Positions 25,575 through 40,500 of a stretch of 64,000 bases of DNA are shown piece after piece; positions within the stretch are counted from its first letter, which is position 1; the number at the start of each line of letters is the position of its first letter. A program made the translations under genes and the position numbers. The stretch lies in the NCBI GenBank assembly GCA_017163975.1, contig JAFFSR010000136.1, forward strand, positions 7,685,501-7,749,500, written 5' to 3'. The DNA is from Anastatus disparis. Lineage: Eukaryota; Arthropoda; Insecta; Hymenoptera; Eupelmidae. A model generated the notes under the pieces. The model ran no database searches. It was not told the DNA's origin and was given only the letters and a program-made list of their open reading frames with translations.

Positions 25575-28315
25575 AGCGACGAATGCTGATTGGTTAGAAA
25601 AGAGAATTGCCTTTGCATTTAGACTTGAGCATACCCAAAGAAAAAAAGAACTTCTCTCTCATTGTGCCGCACTGATGGCTGTCGGACAATGGATGTTTTG
25701 AATTTAAACTTTTATTTTTTTAATTGACATTATACTTTGCAAATTATCATCATTAATATTCGAGCACTTAAGAAGATGCTTTATTACGAGAGGATATTAT
25801 TAATAGTTTTATTTTATTGGACATTTAAGTATATTTTTTAAATGGTATTTTACATATTATCATTGCAAAATTTTTTATTCTTAGAATGATTGTCACGCGG
25901 GAAAGTCTTATTACTAATCTAAATTCAAATCTGTTGATTTTTTATTTAGAAAACTTAGTCATTCACAATATTTTCAATTGTTAGCTCTTGCAATAGTCTC
26001 ATACTTGTTATAAATTATTTATTATTTTAAAATTTATATCGAAAATAATATGCAATAAATTTATATTATATCAGAAATAATATTTAACGATTCCTACTCA
26101 CATTCAATATAATCAATTAAATTGATTATCAGTTGTTAATTTAAAAAAATCTTGTAAAATAAAATTCTCCAAATATCTGTATAATCCTATAAATAAAAAT
26201 CAAATCAGTGCAAAGTAAATTTAAACTCCAAATCCCTCCATTTAACATTATAGAAGCGAGAAAAGGTATATAGGGCATGCAAAGACACAACTGGACAAAA
26301 GTTTTAAAATGCAAACCAAGCCCCCTTTTTCAATGATTAAAGCCAGATTGTAGCTATATACTCGGGGTTGTACATATGTGAAAAGGGGATGAAAAAAAAC
26401 ATAAATGCGATCGCCATTTTAAAACACACCCCGTATCTCTCTCTTGAGTACTTGTATATGTATACAGTACATAAAGTACGTTTCTAGATATGTATGTGTG
26501 TCGCGAGATCATTCTTTTGGATATGTTCTTTGACTCTCTTCAATGTACACTATTTTTTTTTCTTTCTTTCTTTCTTACTTCATCCTCTTATCCCTCGATT
26601 AGATCGAACTAGTTCTCTGCCGTGGCTTAAGACTCTTATACGATTTTTATCGCGACAATTCCGACGTTCACTTAAACATTTAGAATCATATATACGTTTT
26701 AAATTTTCGAGATAGAGTCTAAAGATTTGAGAACAAAACACATCATGATAGAGATCTTTATTATTAATTCGATGATATTTTAATTTAAAATAACGTGCAA
26801 GTGAATGCGCTTGTTTTTGTTTGAATTATGACTTTTTTATTGTATTACTTTTTATCATTTATGCGATCGCTTCAAAATTTTAGACTATGAAAATCTTATT
26901 AGTTTTACACTTATTTACGAAATATATTTCTTAATTGATGTACGTGTATAAACATAAGAATGTATAGCTAAATCATTGAAATAATAATGCAAATTAATTC
27001 GTTATATAACTAAATTTTGAATCATAAGAATTTTTCCGTTAGTTAATTTAAATTCATCAAAAGATGCTACTTAAAAAACTTAAAACAACACACTTTTCGT
27101 ATGTTAATTCACATAAATTTTAATGAAATATTGCTAACTTGCACTTGAAATGCTTCGCAAGTTAAGCTTATAATGATAGCTTAAGCGGATTATTCCGATA
27201 GGTCGAATGTCAGTTACGCTTTGCATTATCGGTTAAATTTCTTCGTAATATCCATCGATTTGAAGGATTATCGGAGTGGCATATATAGGTTCCTTTTTTT
27301 TTTTAAAGTTCGTGGTACACAATCCAAAGAAAACCGTAGAAAATTCAACGGTCAACGCCTAGCTTTTTGAAAGCTTCTCCTATATACTAGAGCCGATCAG
27401 ACATTCACCCTCTAAGAGACTTTGGAAAGCCGTTTAAAGCTCACTTTTCGTCCACTTATGCTTTATTTATTTCGCTTTTAGAAATAAAAGCCTATTCGCT
27501 CAATCATTTCCAAGTTAAATTATTCCTTTGAATTTTAGGTTACAGTGTTTTATAAATAAAAATTCAAATATATTGGTATTCATTAATATCTTTAAAACAT
27601 TTAAATTTTCATAGTTTTATTATTGGTCATTTTGTATACATATATGAAATTGTTTAAATATTTAAATTGAAAGAAATTAAATTTCATTTAAACGAAAATA
27701 GCGTTAAATTATAAGTCAACTTGTCTTATGTATTTATAAGTAAAAAGAACAAATTTGCTTATTAATAATAATAAATAAATATTAATATAAGTACACTGAA
27801 AAAATAAATGTACTGATAATTTTTGTATTAACTTGGTTATTTCATAATGATTAATTTTGTAATTCGTTAAAGGCTCCCTTTTATAAATATTTCTCTTTAA
27901 ATTTCCTAATTATCATCTATAATCCTGTTATCATTTATTACAAAATAAGCGATAATGCAGCGTATATTTCACACCGTAAGCTATAAAAAAAGATGTTCAT
28001 TTAAACTGCTCACGAATTCAGTGAAAAACAATAACAAAGCCTTCATCTTGCTTTTTTCTTTCTTTACAAGATCATTGGGAAAACATGTTTTTTTTTTGTT
28101 GTTTTTAAAGGGGGTTTATACTGTATAAGAACTCCTGTATAGTTATATAGGCTTATACCTTAAATTGAGTCGCACAAGCTAAAGATATTCCTTGCAGAGT
28201 TCATTACCAAGCTACACTTTAAGTATACAGGTAAGAGCTATACATATATAAAAGCCTCTAACGTTTTATATATAAAAGAAAGAGAGAAAACGCGATCTTG
28301 GGAGGGCGTCTTTAT

Positions 28316-28340
28316 CAGATCGTTATCGTGCAACGATCTG
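28316..28340. repeat. Short perfect stem-loop
   Basis: CAGATCGTT at 28316-28324 pairs perfectly with AACGATCTG at 28332-28340 around a 7-base loop, in a locally less AT-rich patch. Confidence 0.65.
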
Positions 28341-31300
28341 GCCGCGTTCTCGACCGGTCACGATCTTCACCAAAGAGAAAGAAAGAAAGAAAGAAGAAGA
28401 AGTTTAAAGAGAGTAAGATAACTTTGCTTGACTCTTTTTCGCCTTGGTGCTGCTTGGCTATATACGCGAATAAAGCCGCGCCTTAATTAAGCGTTATGAG
28501 TTGAGATCTTCTATATACCTCCCACCATAGCCCCCCTCGCTCGCCTCCTTCACCTCCCTCGTTAACCATTATGGACTGTGTATAGGTTATATCTACCTTC
28601 GTTTAAACCTTACCGAGCAAACTCTCTATATATATTATATATACTCGATTATAACGCCGATGTAATATTAGTTATAAGGACTAAGCTCGGATTTTCATTT
28701 AAACCGTGCATATGGATAATGTATGCACGCGATATTGCTTGAAAAAAAGAAAAGGCGCATATATAGGAAGCAATTCTTTATCCTCCTATGGCTGAGTTTA
28801 TAACGAGCTCGTAAATTCTTTAGAACGTTTTTTCTTTCTTTATTAAGGCTTCTTTTTGAATAAAAATTTGTTTAACTTATGGGGATATCAGTTAACACGA
28901 TTAGGGATCGAACCAGGATGCAAGTTTTTATTTTTTAGTTTCAAACATTTTATTAAGATTTTCAGAAACAGTGTATATTATTATATTATAATTACAGAAA
29001 ATTAAGTGTACGATTCTTTTAATTAATAAGAATTCCTTAGTTTATAAGAAAGATAAAATAATAATCTAATTGTTTTGGTTAAATGTATAAACTTCCTTTA
29101 ATTTTTAATCTGTGTGACGTGGATAAAAAACAATTTTTTATTTTTGAAATTATACTAATGTTAAAATCAAATTTCAAATTATTGTTCAAATTTTATATAA
29201 ATTAATAACTGGAAACCAATAATATAAAAGAATGTTTTGATCATTTGACGTATACGATAATAAGCTCATAATATCTAAATTTATTTTCAATGCTCAAAGT
29301 TCAAAGTTAGTAAAATAGGTGTTCTTTATTTTTACAAATACAATGTCTACATTTCAGGAAACATTATTAGCTATTTTATTTTAGGCTGTATTCATATTTA
29401 ATGTGCGTGGACTAAAAGAAAAGCAAAGATTAAGAAGTAATAACGGATCAGTCAGGTACAAATATTAATCCTTAGATTGTAAACGAGAAATGGTAATCCT
29501 CAGCAATTATGAATTAGGATACGCATTTAGTACAAAATAGTACTTGGTTTACAATATTTCACAATGTTTTTTCGTCAAAGAGCAATATTAAATATATGAT
29601 TTTTTGTATGGATTTAAAAATACTTAAAACAAAAATTGGGAAATCCGATGAATATATTTAGGTGCAAAATATATTATTTTAAGTATAAGGAATTCGCATA
29701 GTGCATTACCTGTTATTATTTTAGGCTCCAACGATAAAATTTTTCTATACAATTGACATCAATAACAATTTGTTCCTCCCATCGAATAACAGGAGAATAA
29801 GGGAGAAAGAAAAAAAAGGTAAAAATAATCGAATAAGAATATTGATTTCGCATCGCAATAAAAATTAGCTCAGAAAATTCACTTAAGAATTGTTCGGGCG
29901 TTTCTTTTATTTCGCGAGAGCCGAAAGCTGAAAATGAAAATAATATCTTCTTATATTGTATTGTGTGCTGTGTGTTGTCGGCGTTCCTGTCAGAAGCAAG
30001 ATGGTGCTTGAACTAATTAATTACATCTCCGTTCGCTCGCTCAGGAGTCCTAATTCGATTTAGAGCAATCGAGTTGTTTCCCTTTTTCTTTATACTTTCT
30101 ATATACGCCTGACTATGTCCACTTTTATCCCTCCTACCCGTCTCCCTTTTTACTCTATAAAAAGTCTTGATTATATATCACCTCCTTTAACTTCCAATTC
30201 GTTTCGCGACCACGTCAATATTTGTGTCCGAGTCCAATAATTATTGGCTGGATATAATTTTTCTTTTTCGCAGGTTTATTTATAATTTTTCCATCGGAAA
30301 AAGTTATAGCACAATTTTATTGCGAAATAATTTTTTTTAAACTACCGGTAAAAATTATGATTTAATAATATCAAACAAAATTTTTCCTTCAATATAATTA
30401 ATGCATTATTATTATTATTTTGTATATTCATTTTCATAATCATACCAGCTGAATAATTAATACCTCAGACTAGAATACATAGTTGCTTCTTTTTTATATG
30501 CTTGTCATGTAATGAGTACACAGTAGCTAAATAGGCGACAAGTCCGTCGCTTTATGCTCCGCTCCATTTTCTTCTTTTTGTTCTTCTTGAAGTTATAAGC
30601 TTCAGTGACGCACATCTATACAGATCCATATACAGTTATACATATATAAAAAGTTAAAGAGAAAGAGAGAAAGAATCCCAGTAGGTCTGGCCTGCCAGAG
30701 GCACTCTCATCGGATATAATATATCGTCTGGATTAGCGCGAGCGGCCCCTTATTGTTTTCCACTCTCGCGAACCAAAAGGAGAAAAAGAGAGAGAAAGAA
30801 AAAGCTCTATATATATACACACATATACACGATTGGTCGAGAGAAAACGCGGAGCACCCTCAGTTATAACTTAATTACGAGAAAAGCCGCACACGAGCTC
30901 TTTCTCTCTCTTTCTGCTATATACTCGCGATATATATTAGATTTTCCATCATTAGAAACTTCTCTTTTCTTACCCCGGGAATTATCTAGAGCTTGCTTGG
31001 GCAAAAGAGAAGGAGGAGGAGAAAGTATTATATAGAAAGAGAGAAAATGAGGGAAAGATGGATGTTGTGAAACGCAAGTATTTTTCGCTTGTATCTTTGG
31101 GATTTTGCGTGAAACTTTTGAGATATTGAGCAGGAATAAACGGAGATTATAAAGCGACGTGAAAGTAATTCTTAAATACAATAATAACCGATAATACGTG
31201 ATATTTTAATTTATATTGAAATCATAACAAAAGTTCCTTTCATTCTTATTCTATATGTGTAAATATTTGGATGTATCCAGCTGAACTTTTCTCACAGAAA

Positions 31301-33191
31301 AATGATTAAACCATAATTTATACAAAAAAGTAGTTAATTTCTTTGATGGAAAGACTTAAGGTATAAGGATTAGTGTAAAACTCATATGAAAGAGAAAAAA
31401 AAAGCTCATTAACTGTGTGCGAGCACACGCTTCATAAAAGCCGTATTCACTTTTAATCGCATTTATCATTTTACCGTTTCTTTTATTAAGAAAAATTTTC
31501 AATTACTTACCACCTTTCGTATCTTTGCGTTTATAAGTTTCCTGACATCATAAGCCTTACTAACGTTTAAAAGAAGAAGAAGGAGAAAAAAAAGAACGTT
31601 AAAAGTTAGTCAACTTTATATTTTCGATAACATATAATATCCTTTTTCGAATGAAATCAAGCGGTATTTTATCGCACGCAATAAATCGCAACGTTTCACA
31701 TTAAGGTACACATCTTTAAAATGTATCTTATATGATCTTTTAAAAGCCAATTTTGCCATTTGATACACGTGTTTTTAAAGAAAAATTCTCTTTTTTTTTC
31801 TAATCGGGTATATGTATTAGATAAGGCGTGATTCCTCCTATTCACATATACGAACGATAATTGCTGACAAACTTCTCTAATTACCGCTGCACGCAATTAC
31901 GCGGCTGCATCATCGAGCCTAATTGTATTTCGTATGGTGGAAAGGTTCTTATATTTTTACTCATGAGGGTTTTAAGTATGCAACGCCTCTTTTAAGTCGC
32001 TGCGTTAATTATCATGAAATTCAACTATATATTGTTACATTTTTTTCTCTTTTTTATTCTTTATCTTTATATTTTTTCTAGTCACTTAACGTGTTACGTA
32101 TATATGTATAAACATTTTTTCTTCTTTCTTTTATTATTTTTATATTTTTTAATTTACTCGAGCCGAGACATTTGCATCCGATGAATATTTCATTGTATAT
32201 AGCCAACGTGTGTATGCACACGCATGTGATATCAAGGAAACGACGTGCTAATTATAATTTAACGTTATCAGCGGAAATCACGCGAAAACTAGCTAAACCA
32301 CTATTAAATACCATGAGTTTTCATACTTAAAGAGCTTTAAACGTTTGTTTACATATTTAAACACATCTTTTTTCTCTTCTCTTTTTTCACGGACTTTAAA
32401 TACTCGAAGTTATTAATATTTATGCAAGGTAATTAATCATTTATTTCATATTTATTTTTGACTTGATGATGTTTTATCAGAACTCAACTAGATTCTTATT
32501 AATATTTTTACAAGTATAATATTATATAGAAATTGTAATTTCATGATTTCCATTAGAATTAAATATCAATTTAACTGTTAAAAACAATTGGAAATTTTAT
32601 CTGTTTAAAAAAACAAGATTGCCTGATCTGAAATAAATATCAAAGATTCATTTTTAAGAACAATTAAAAATTACCGATTTATAAAAATTAGAAAAAAGAA
32701 ACTAATGCAAAAAATTAATTCCCACACGCATAAAGTCATTGCCCTTTTTTTCAAAAATATATATCTTTTTATTTTACGTGTATTCACGCATTGTACGTAC
32801 GAACTTAAACTTACACACCCGTGAACGTACGTGTATGTATCTGTGTATATATGATTGTGGCGCGCAATTCACGTGTGTTTTATGACGATGTCTGTATAGT
32901 TTCACGGTGACTTAACGAACCCAATGCTACCGTATATACAGATATATATAAACAACGTTGGTGGTCGTCATTGGTAAAGCTCGTTTTTTCCCCAAGTCCT
33001 CTTTCCTTCTCTTTCTCTTTTTCACTTGATACAAAAGTCTTCTAGAGACACAGAAAAGTTATATTACAAGGGAGCTCATTTCTAAAATTGCTCTTTTGCT
33101 CTTTACCTTTTAGATATTGCAAGCGCTTAGGCAAGCATTCTCCTTTGACGATTAATGACCACTATAAATGTTATAAGGTGCGTAACAGTAC

Positions 33192-33218
33192 TGTGTGTGT
33201 GTGTGTGTGTGTGTGTGT
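33192..33218. repeat. (GT)n microsatellite
   Basis: An uninterrupted GT run of about 13 units. Confidence 0.95.
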
Positions 33219-34408
33219 TCCTGATCTTTGAGGTCTTAAGCTTGCTCGACAATTGAAATAGTAAATTGACAATTCTGCACTTTTATTCCGCTCTATTAGC
33301 AACGAATTGTATCGGTCGAAGGTGCCGATGACCGGAAAGTACTTAACTTTTTACGAAATATTGCTTTTAATTGTTTGAACATAGATTCATTGTGATCAGG
33401 GTTGTAAAAAATTAATGTTCCACAAGTAAACTGACATTAAAGTAATTTTATTGAGGTTAAGAAAAAAATTTAATAAAAATATTATTTCATCATTACCTTA
33501 TAATTACAATAACTGATTATATCATTTGAAAATACTTTACGATTATGACAATTCAGTTAAAATGAAGCCTTTCGAATAAAGATGGATATACCCTTCGTCT
33601 GACCACGTTGTACGAAAAGCAACAACTTCATATACCTAAAAGCTCTCAAAATACTATCTAAAAAAAGGAAGAATTATGGACATCGTATATATATAAGCAG
33701 TAACTTAACAAAAGAGTCTTACGTACACAAAAACATAACGAAAAATAGGAATCACAACAATCATCGCTACGGGACATCCCCCGCTGAATTAAAGGGTCTT
33801 CTTATCCTTGTGTTCACATATACACAAGTACGATTCTCTCTTTTCACTTCTTTTTTTTTCACGAAGAGATATTTAGCAAAAGGACGTGGCCAATAAAAAA
33901 AAAGTAGAAAGGGGTTGAGCCCTTATACAAAACGGCACGCGCTCATTGATGATTTCCTTGATTATAGAGTATCGCATACTATATGTACCCTTTTTTTTTG
34001 GTCTCATCTAAAAAAATGCAATCTAAAAAAAGATAGAAAATCTCATCAATTTCGAATAATTTCTAATCTCTTTCTCTCTCTCTTAACTACGAATTCTTCG
34101 TTTTTCGCGTGCATCTCTTTCACCCTCTGGTAATTCTATATATAAATGTATTTTTCACCCTCGAAATAGAGTCTATATCTCTTACTTTCTCTTGCGGACG
34201 CGTTAGCCATCTGCGTCAAAGAAGAAAGAGAGAATAAGGCGTGAGCGCAATTCTTGTCTGCTTTTTCTTTTCCTCTCTCTCTCTTATTCTCATCGAGCAA
34301 TTATTTTCGGATCCATCAGTTATTTTCTCTCTTGTTCTCTCTCTTTCTCTCTTGAAACGATTACTTGCGCTGTTTGCCAACGATTAGCTTTAGCTCCTGC
34401 CCGTTAAT

Positions 34409-34424
34409 GATCGATCGATCGATC
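34409..34424. repeat. (GATC)4 palindromic repeat
   Basis: Four perfect GATC units form a 16-base palindrome next to a CT-rich patch. Confidence 0.9.
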
Positions 34425-35258
34425 AACGCCTATAAGGCCTCTTATAAAAAAAATATATATATAAACCGTATCAAGTTATGGCGCTGAAAGAGAAAGATAT
34501 TTTTCTTTTGTAATTCACGAGCAACAAGCTTTTGGTACTTTTACATTGTTATTATAATGTGTTTGTTGATTTTTCGGGTGATCGAAACGTTTCTGCTCTC
34601 CTTTTTTTTTTGCTTTTGGATAAAATTATAGTGCTAATGTAGTGATTATCGCCGGTGATTGGTTTATGTCTTGTCAAAATTTTTGTTCTTTTCAAATTTT
34701 AATAGAGATAATGATAATAAATCTAATATACTTAGCTACATGATGAATTATTTTCTTTTTTCATTTTTATATTTTCCTTTTCTACAAATAAAACAAATTT
34801 TTAGTTTTACGTGTTATTATAATATTGCGTTTCATTTTTTTCTCCCCGCATAAGTATTCACATAATTATGCAGAAACAACAACACCGAGCGACTATTTTC
34901 GTACTTATTATTATTTCTTTCTCTCACCTCAACATCGTTTCTTTTTTTTTTTGCATCGTACTTCTAGTTACTCTCTCGTTTTCTCGCTTATATTTTCTCT
35001 TGCTCAGGCATCTAATTAGATAATAAGGAAAACTGCGTGTGAATGTATGAGCAAACGTTTCTTTTTTTTTTGTTTTTGCTTTAGTTTTTTTTATAAATAG
35101 CTTTTGTCGCTTCTTCTTGCCACTTTCTCAAACCAAAGCTTTATATTGTATACGTACCATGGTAAAGTGAAAGAAAAAGAACGAAATAAAAATTAAGGGA
35201 AAAGAAGCGAAGCGGCTACGATAACGAGGGTAATAAACTTCGCTTGGTTGTTTTTTTT

Positions 35259-35280
35259 CTTCTCTCTCTCTCTCTCTCTC
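35259..35280. repeat. (CT)n microsatellite
   Basis: An uninterrupted CT run of about 11 units, following a T tract. Confidence 0.9.
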
Positions 35281-36499
35281 GCTCTTTTCTTCTTTGCTTT
35301 ATAAGCTAACTTCAAAAATTTCTCAGAAAGGTTTAAAAAAAAAGAGAAGAGAAAGAAAAAAAAGGCCAGCAAAGAAAAGAAAAATGTTGTCGCTTTTTGT
35401 AAGTGCAAAGGTTCCATTATCGTTCAATAAATCAATTACGGGGTATAAGCTCGCGCTCTCAAGAAATGTTATTATTCTTTTAGTCAGATGCCTATAGGGA
35501 TTCCGCAGTATATATGTATATACCGATTGAAGGATTTTGCTTTATTATTTTTACATTAAAACAAGCCAATGGCGCCCTTTATTCATTTTATATACATTCG
35601 GAGAAATATGCGTAAAAAGATGAGAGTCCAAGTATACATTTGTCGAATGATTGTTTAAAAAGGTAGTGAAATGTTAAAGGATGAAGAAAAAAATGAAGTG
35701 TTTATGTAGAGGAACTTCGCTCGCGTTTATCTTTCTCTCTTTTTTTTTATTTGATGAAGCATTACAGTAATTGAAATAACTTATGAATTGCTTTTCATAG
35801 AATTCATATTAATGCGAAAATAAAGAAAAAATTCAATAAACCTTATAAATTACTTCGATTAATTGCTTATTATTTACTATTTTCAACAAAACAAATAAAT
35901 TCAATTGTACCAGCTATGTAATAACGATAAATAAAAAAATTTTGATATAAAAAAAGAAAATTTTTAAAAACCAAGCGGCATATAACAATAATTCAAGCTG
36001 CATCATTCCAAGTAAGAAAAGTAAACGATAAGAAAAACGCTTGGTGTGTGTGTATACGCTTGCCTCCATTTTTACTCATCACGCGTGTATATCGTACCGA
36101 ATTACGTTTCAACCCTTTTCCTTCTCTTTCCTTCTTTTACGAAAAGAAACAGAGCAAAGCAAAAGAATACTATACATACATATAGCTGCACCTCACAGCA
36201 TCTCTCTGTTTTATTTCCTTTTTTTCTTTTTCTCTTTTTTTTCTCTTCGTCGGTCGCTATGGAAACATAGTGGGGAGAATAGAGAAAGAGAGAGAAAGAA
36301 GAGAGGGGGTATGGTTAGTGTGTAATGCTTGCAGAGGGATGATAGCGCTTGCACACGCTTTTATTTCTTCATAACGTCCGCCATTATCGCGCCCTCCTAC
36401 TCATTATGTCTTAGGCAAGGAGTATAAGAAAAAAAGAAAGAAAAAAAATAAGGAAGGGAGTAATATTCTTGTTTTAAAAATAATCCATATAAGTAAGCG

Positions 36500-36540
36500 A
36501 CTACCACCACCATCACTACTACTACTACTACTACTACCAC
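36500..36540. repeat. (ACT)n/(ACC)n trinucleotide repeat
   Basis: Seven or more ACT units flanked by ACC units. On the minus strand it would encode Ser or Gly runs, but no splice-bounded exon contains it. Confidence 0.88.
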
Positions 36541-37488
36541 CTTTAGCGCTAATGGCGCCGTTTGTAATTGGAAAAAGTCTTGCGCGACGGGGTTTTATAT
36601 GACTTTGCTTGCTTTCTCTTTCTTTCCTTTTTTTCTTCTTCTTCTCTGTACCCCCTTCCTTCATATTTTTTTCTTCTCTCTTGGTTTATGTATGTGTGTA
36701 TGTATAGCCCCGATATATATGTTACGGCCAAGAAAATTCTGTAATTTTTCTACCCTTCACGAGCAGACTCATTAATTTAAGTTTTTTAATTAGTAAATTA
36801 ATTAGAGCAACGCTAAGGCAAGCAAACCAACCCGACTCGCAGAGCTCCTTGGCACACAGCAACGCTTTATATTTGTAGACGCGAGAAAACTTTTGTATTC
36901 TTCGCTTGTTGTTTATGACGTTCGCGAGAAGGAAATTAAAGCTCCCCCCAGCCGCCCCTCTTCCTGCTTCAAACTTTTAATTTATCCATCGCCAAGAGAT
37001 ATTATATTTTTAGATTTTTATGCTCTAGATTCTTTTTTCGAGCTGGAAAAATAACGAAATAAAAATTGTACAAATATTTATTGTTGTTATCGTTGTAAAT
37101 AAATAAGATTTTACAAAGAGTCGTTTGAGCTCTTTTTAGAGTATTTTTCAGAACAATTGTTTATTGGATTGCTCGAAAGTTTGGAAAATATACAAGAAAC
37201 AATATTTTCGTTTATTAAAGAAATAATTTTAATTAATTAAAAAAGAAAATAGAAATCCTCTAGTTACAAGAAATTTCAATTAACCCATCAGATTGTCCAA
37301 CAATGTAATATTGCTATTCGAAAGCATATCATTATATTAACCCTAACATAAGTTCTTCAGGGACGATTCTCAACCCGTAACACGAGTTTTTCCTACTCTC
37401 GTATACCTCCTTACACTCTGATATTACGGGCTGGTAGTATACAGAAACGTGTTTTCCATATCGTCGATTCGCCTTGCATATATGGGAA

Positions 37489-37509
37489 AGAGAGAGAGAG
37501 AGAGAGAGA
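37489..37509. repeat. (GA)n microsatellite
   Basis: About ten GA units. A second GA-rich stretch follows at about 37630-37656. Confidence 0.88.
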
Positions 37510-40500
37510 AAAAAAACACAGGCAGTTGGGTTGAGACTGTTAAAAAATTGATGCTACGTCTTACATATAAGACACGCACACAGCACGCAAAACTAGATTC
37601 AAAGCTAACATTTCGTATTCATGGTTGGACCGAGAGAGAGAAAGAGAGAGAGAAAGGTAGAAAAAAGCAAAGGTAAAAAAAAAATAAAGAAGCGTATACA
37701 TGGTATGACCATATCATATATGCGAATATATAGACATTTTCACGAAGCTATATAAGTATGTATATTATGGTGCTCGTAAGTATTTTTTATTTTCCTTAAA
37801 GAAATACTTTGATATTTCTGTGATTTTTCGGGGGGACTGAAGAGCATCGTACATCGTATTTTATTGATAGAAATTTCTATTTGAATCATTTATTAATTAG
37901 GTAAATTTTTGAGATTATAGTTGAAAAAAAATGATGCCATATACGTAAAAAAGTAGTTATAGGAGCTAGTTAATATTAATACGAGATTGGACATCGCAAT
38001 AATATACAGCTCAACACTAATAATGAGTAATTCTAGGGAAGAAATTTCCCTCTCATTGTTAAAACATGAATAAAGGAATTTTCGGGATATACACGTAGGA
38101 ACCTAAGCTCGTTTAGTCTCGTAGGAATAAAGTAAATTATTTCTCATATTGCTGGGAATAGAAAATTCATTTCGCTGAATCGTTCATATAAGAATCTTTG
38201 TGATCTTCAATACAATTATGGTAATAAAAATTATGCATGAGGTTGATATCGAACTAAGAAAGGATTAATTTGCCTGTTTATTTTTCTCAGAAATAATCTT
38301 TAATCATAATTGTAAATGGCTTTTTACAATATTTAACGAATATTTATACATTTAGAATCAAATTGACTTTTTTACAACTTGAAATTATTGATAAGCTATA
38401 AGAAATCTAAAATACCTTCGGTTCTCGTAATAGGGCAAAATTAAATTAGAAAAATAAATAATAAAACAGTCAATATTACAATAAAAGCAATATACTAACA
38501 AGTCATACGCCTTACGTGCGAGCGTGCAATTGTTTGATTCTAATACCCTTATACTTATAAATACAAGCCGATAAAGTCCATTACATTATATCGTATTGGA
38601 ATTGCTATGAAAAAAAGAAAAAAAAAAGGAAATGTATACGGCAAAAGGCCTTCAGTTGTTTCACACAAAAAAAAGGAAAGAAAGTAAAGAGAAAAAGAAT
38701 ATGTGTATATTTATATATGAAAACGAAAAAAAAAAAGACTTGGAAAAGCTAACATTGTGTGGTCAGTGTGTATATGTATATTGTATAGTGTGTTGTAACC
38801 GCAGAATCGCCTGTGGGGGTAGATGAATTTTTTATGAGGCGCCTGTCGTGAGCAGGAGTAAGAAGAGGGGAGAGGGGGGAAGACGTAGAAAGAGAGAAAA
38901 GTATGAGGATTCATAGACTTTTGGATTATTTTCACTTTTATTACTCACATACTGCCTTACTACTTGCTTATGAATTGTTCAGTGTGTTTGGATACTGAAA
39001 GCGCGAGCCTTTTTCTTGACCCTTACTTTTCGCGTATAAGTATATACGAGGTTAAAAAAAAGGTCGTTTTTTGCCGTTTTAATGTCGATTTTTGTATACT
39101 TTGTAAGAAAATTTGACTCGATTTCATTATCAAATATGCATTTAGTTGGAATTTTTTTTAATGAATATTTTTATTTTTTATCATAAAAATTGTATTTGCA
39201 ATTTATTTTCGTATGGAAAAGTTAATAGTACTTTCAAGCACATAATTATTTACTTGTGAATATTCAGAATAAAAAAAATAATTAGTAATAAACATAGAAT
39301 TACTATATTTTTTTTATTATTACCTAATTAATCGCTCAAAGTATATAAAATCTTCAAATATCCACAATTCTTTAATCTCCTTTCTCATTATCTTTATATA
39401 GTTTCCGAAAATACATCAAGTAAAATAATCACAAACGTTATAATAGCAAAATAAAAGAGAGAGAGAGAGAGAAAAAAAAGCAGAAAAAGTATTTCAGACA
39501 TTTCTTGCAATATTACGTGCAATATAACTTGGAGGTGCGGACAAGTAAGCTTGTTTTCTTTCGACTGACCTTTATGAATACTAAAGCTTTTTTGCTCACG
39601 CGATACATTTTCTGTCAGCACATAAATCGGAGCGTATTTTAATAATAAATTACTCTGCTTTTCTATGTCTTGTGGCTCATCAGATTCGTAAAAATAAAAA
39701 GGAAGAAGAAGAAAAAAAGGATATAAGTTTACTTTGGTGTTGGTTGGCACGATTGAGAATCACTTTGCTTCTATCGACTCTTGGAATTTCTTTCGTCGAC
39801 CCTTTTTTTTCTTTCTTTCTTCGACATATACTTTGTTATAAGGAAACTATATTATTTCTTTATTTCTACAATTCGATTGGATACTTAGGCTTCGCTTGAT
39901 GGAAAAATCGAAGTTTATGGGTTGTTTTCATATCGATCAAAATCAACATTAAATTATTTTTTAATTAGTTTAGGTATAAGATTTTCATAATTTTGTAGCA
40001 TAAAATTTTTTTAGCCAAAATAAAGTTTTTGTCATATAAAAATATTATTAACTTATTAAATAAATTTATTATATATGAAATGTATAGTTAACTGGACTCT
40101 AAAAATTTATATAAGTTTTTTTATTCCAAGTACGAAGTATTAACATGATTTTATTTCAAATTGAAAAAACCAACTATTTTGTATTATTATGATCTACATA
40201 TAACCTTACTAAACTATTATTCAACTCATTGTAATGAATTTCACTCGTTTTATAATAAAGTTAAAATTTTAATCTTAAATAATTTTGTTGTAAATATTAA
40301 AATATTTTATTGAAAAATTTAATAACTATTAATCACCAAAAACATCAGTAATTTTAATAATCAAAATCATTATTATTATGCTTAATAATTCATAGAATAC
40401 ATACAAAAATTAAAAAGTAAAAAAAGGACATATACTCCATAGACTCGTGGTGGTCTCGAGTCCCTTTAAATTAACCTTTTTCGAAAACTTTTCGAGAACT

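Noticed and set aside
30864..31181. 105-codon minus-strand open frame
   Set aside because: Low-complexity codons come from GA/CT tracts, with no splice signals and no recognisable protein.
34470..34520. Possible second internal promoter and first exon (TTATAAAA followed by ATGGCGCTGAAAG)
   Set aside because: The frame from this ATG closes with TAA after eleven codons and no donor precedes the stop.
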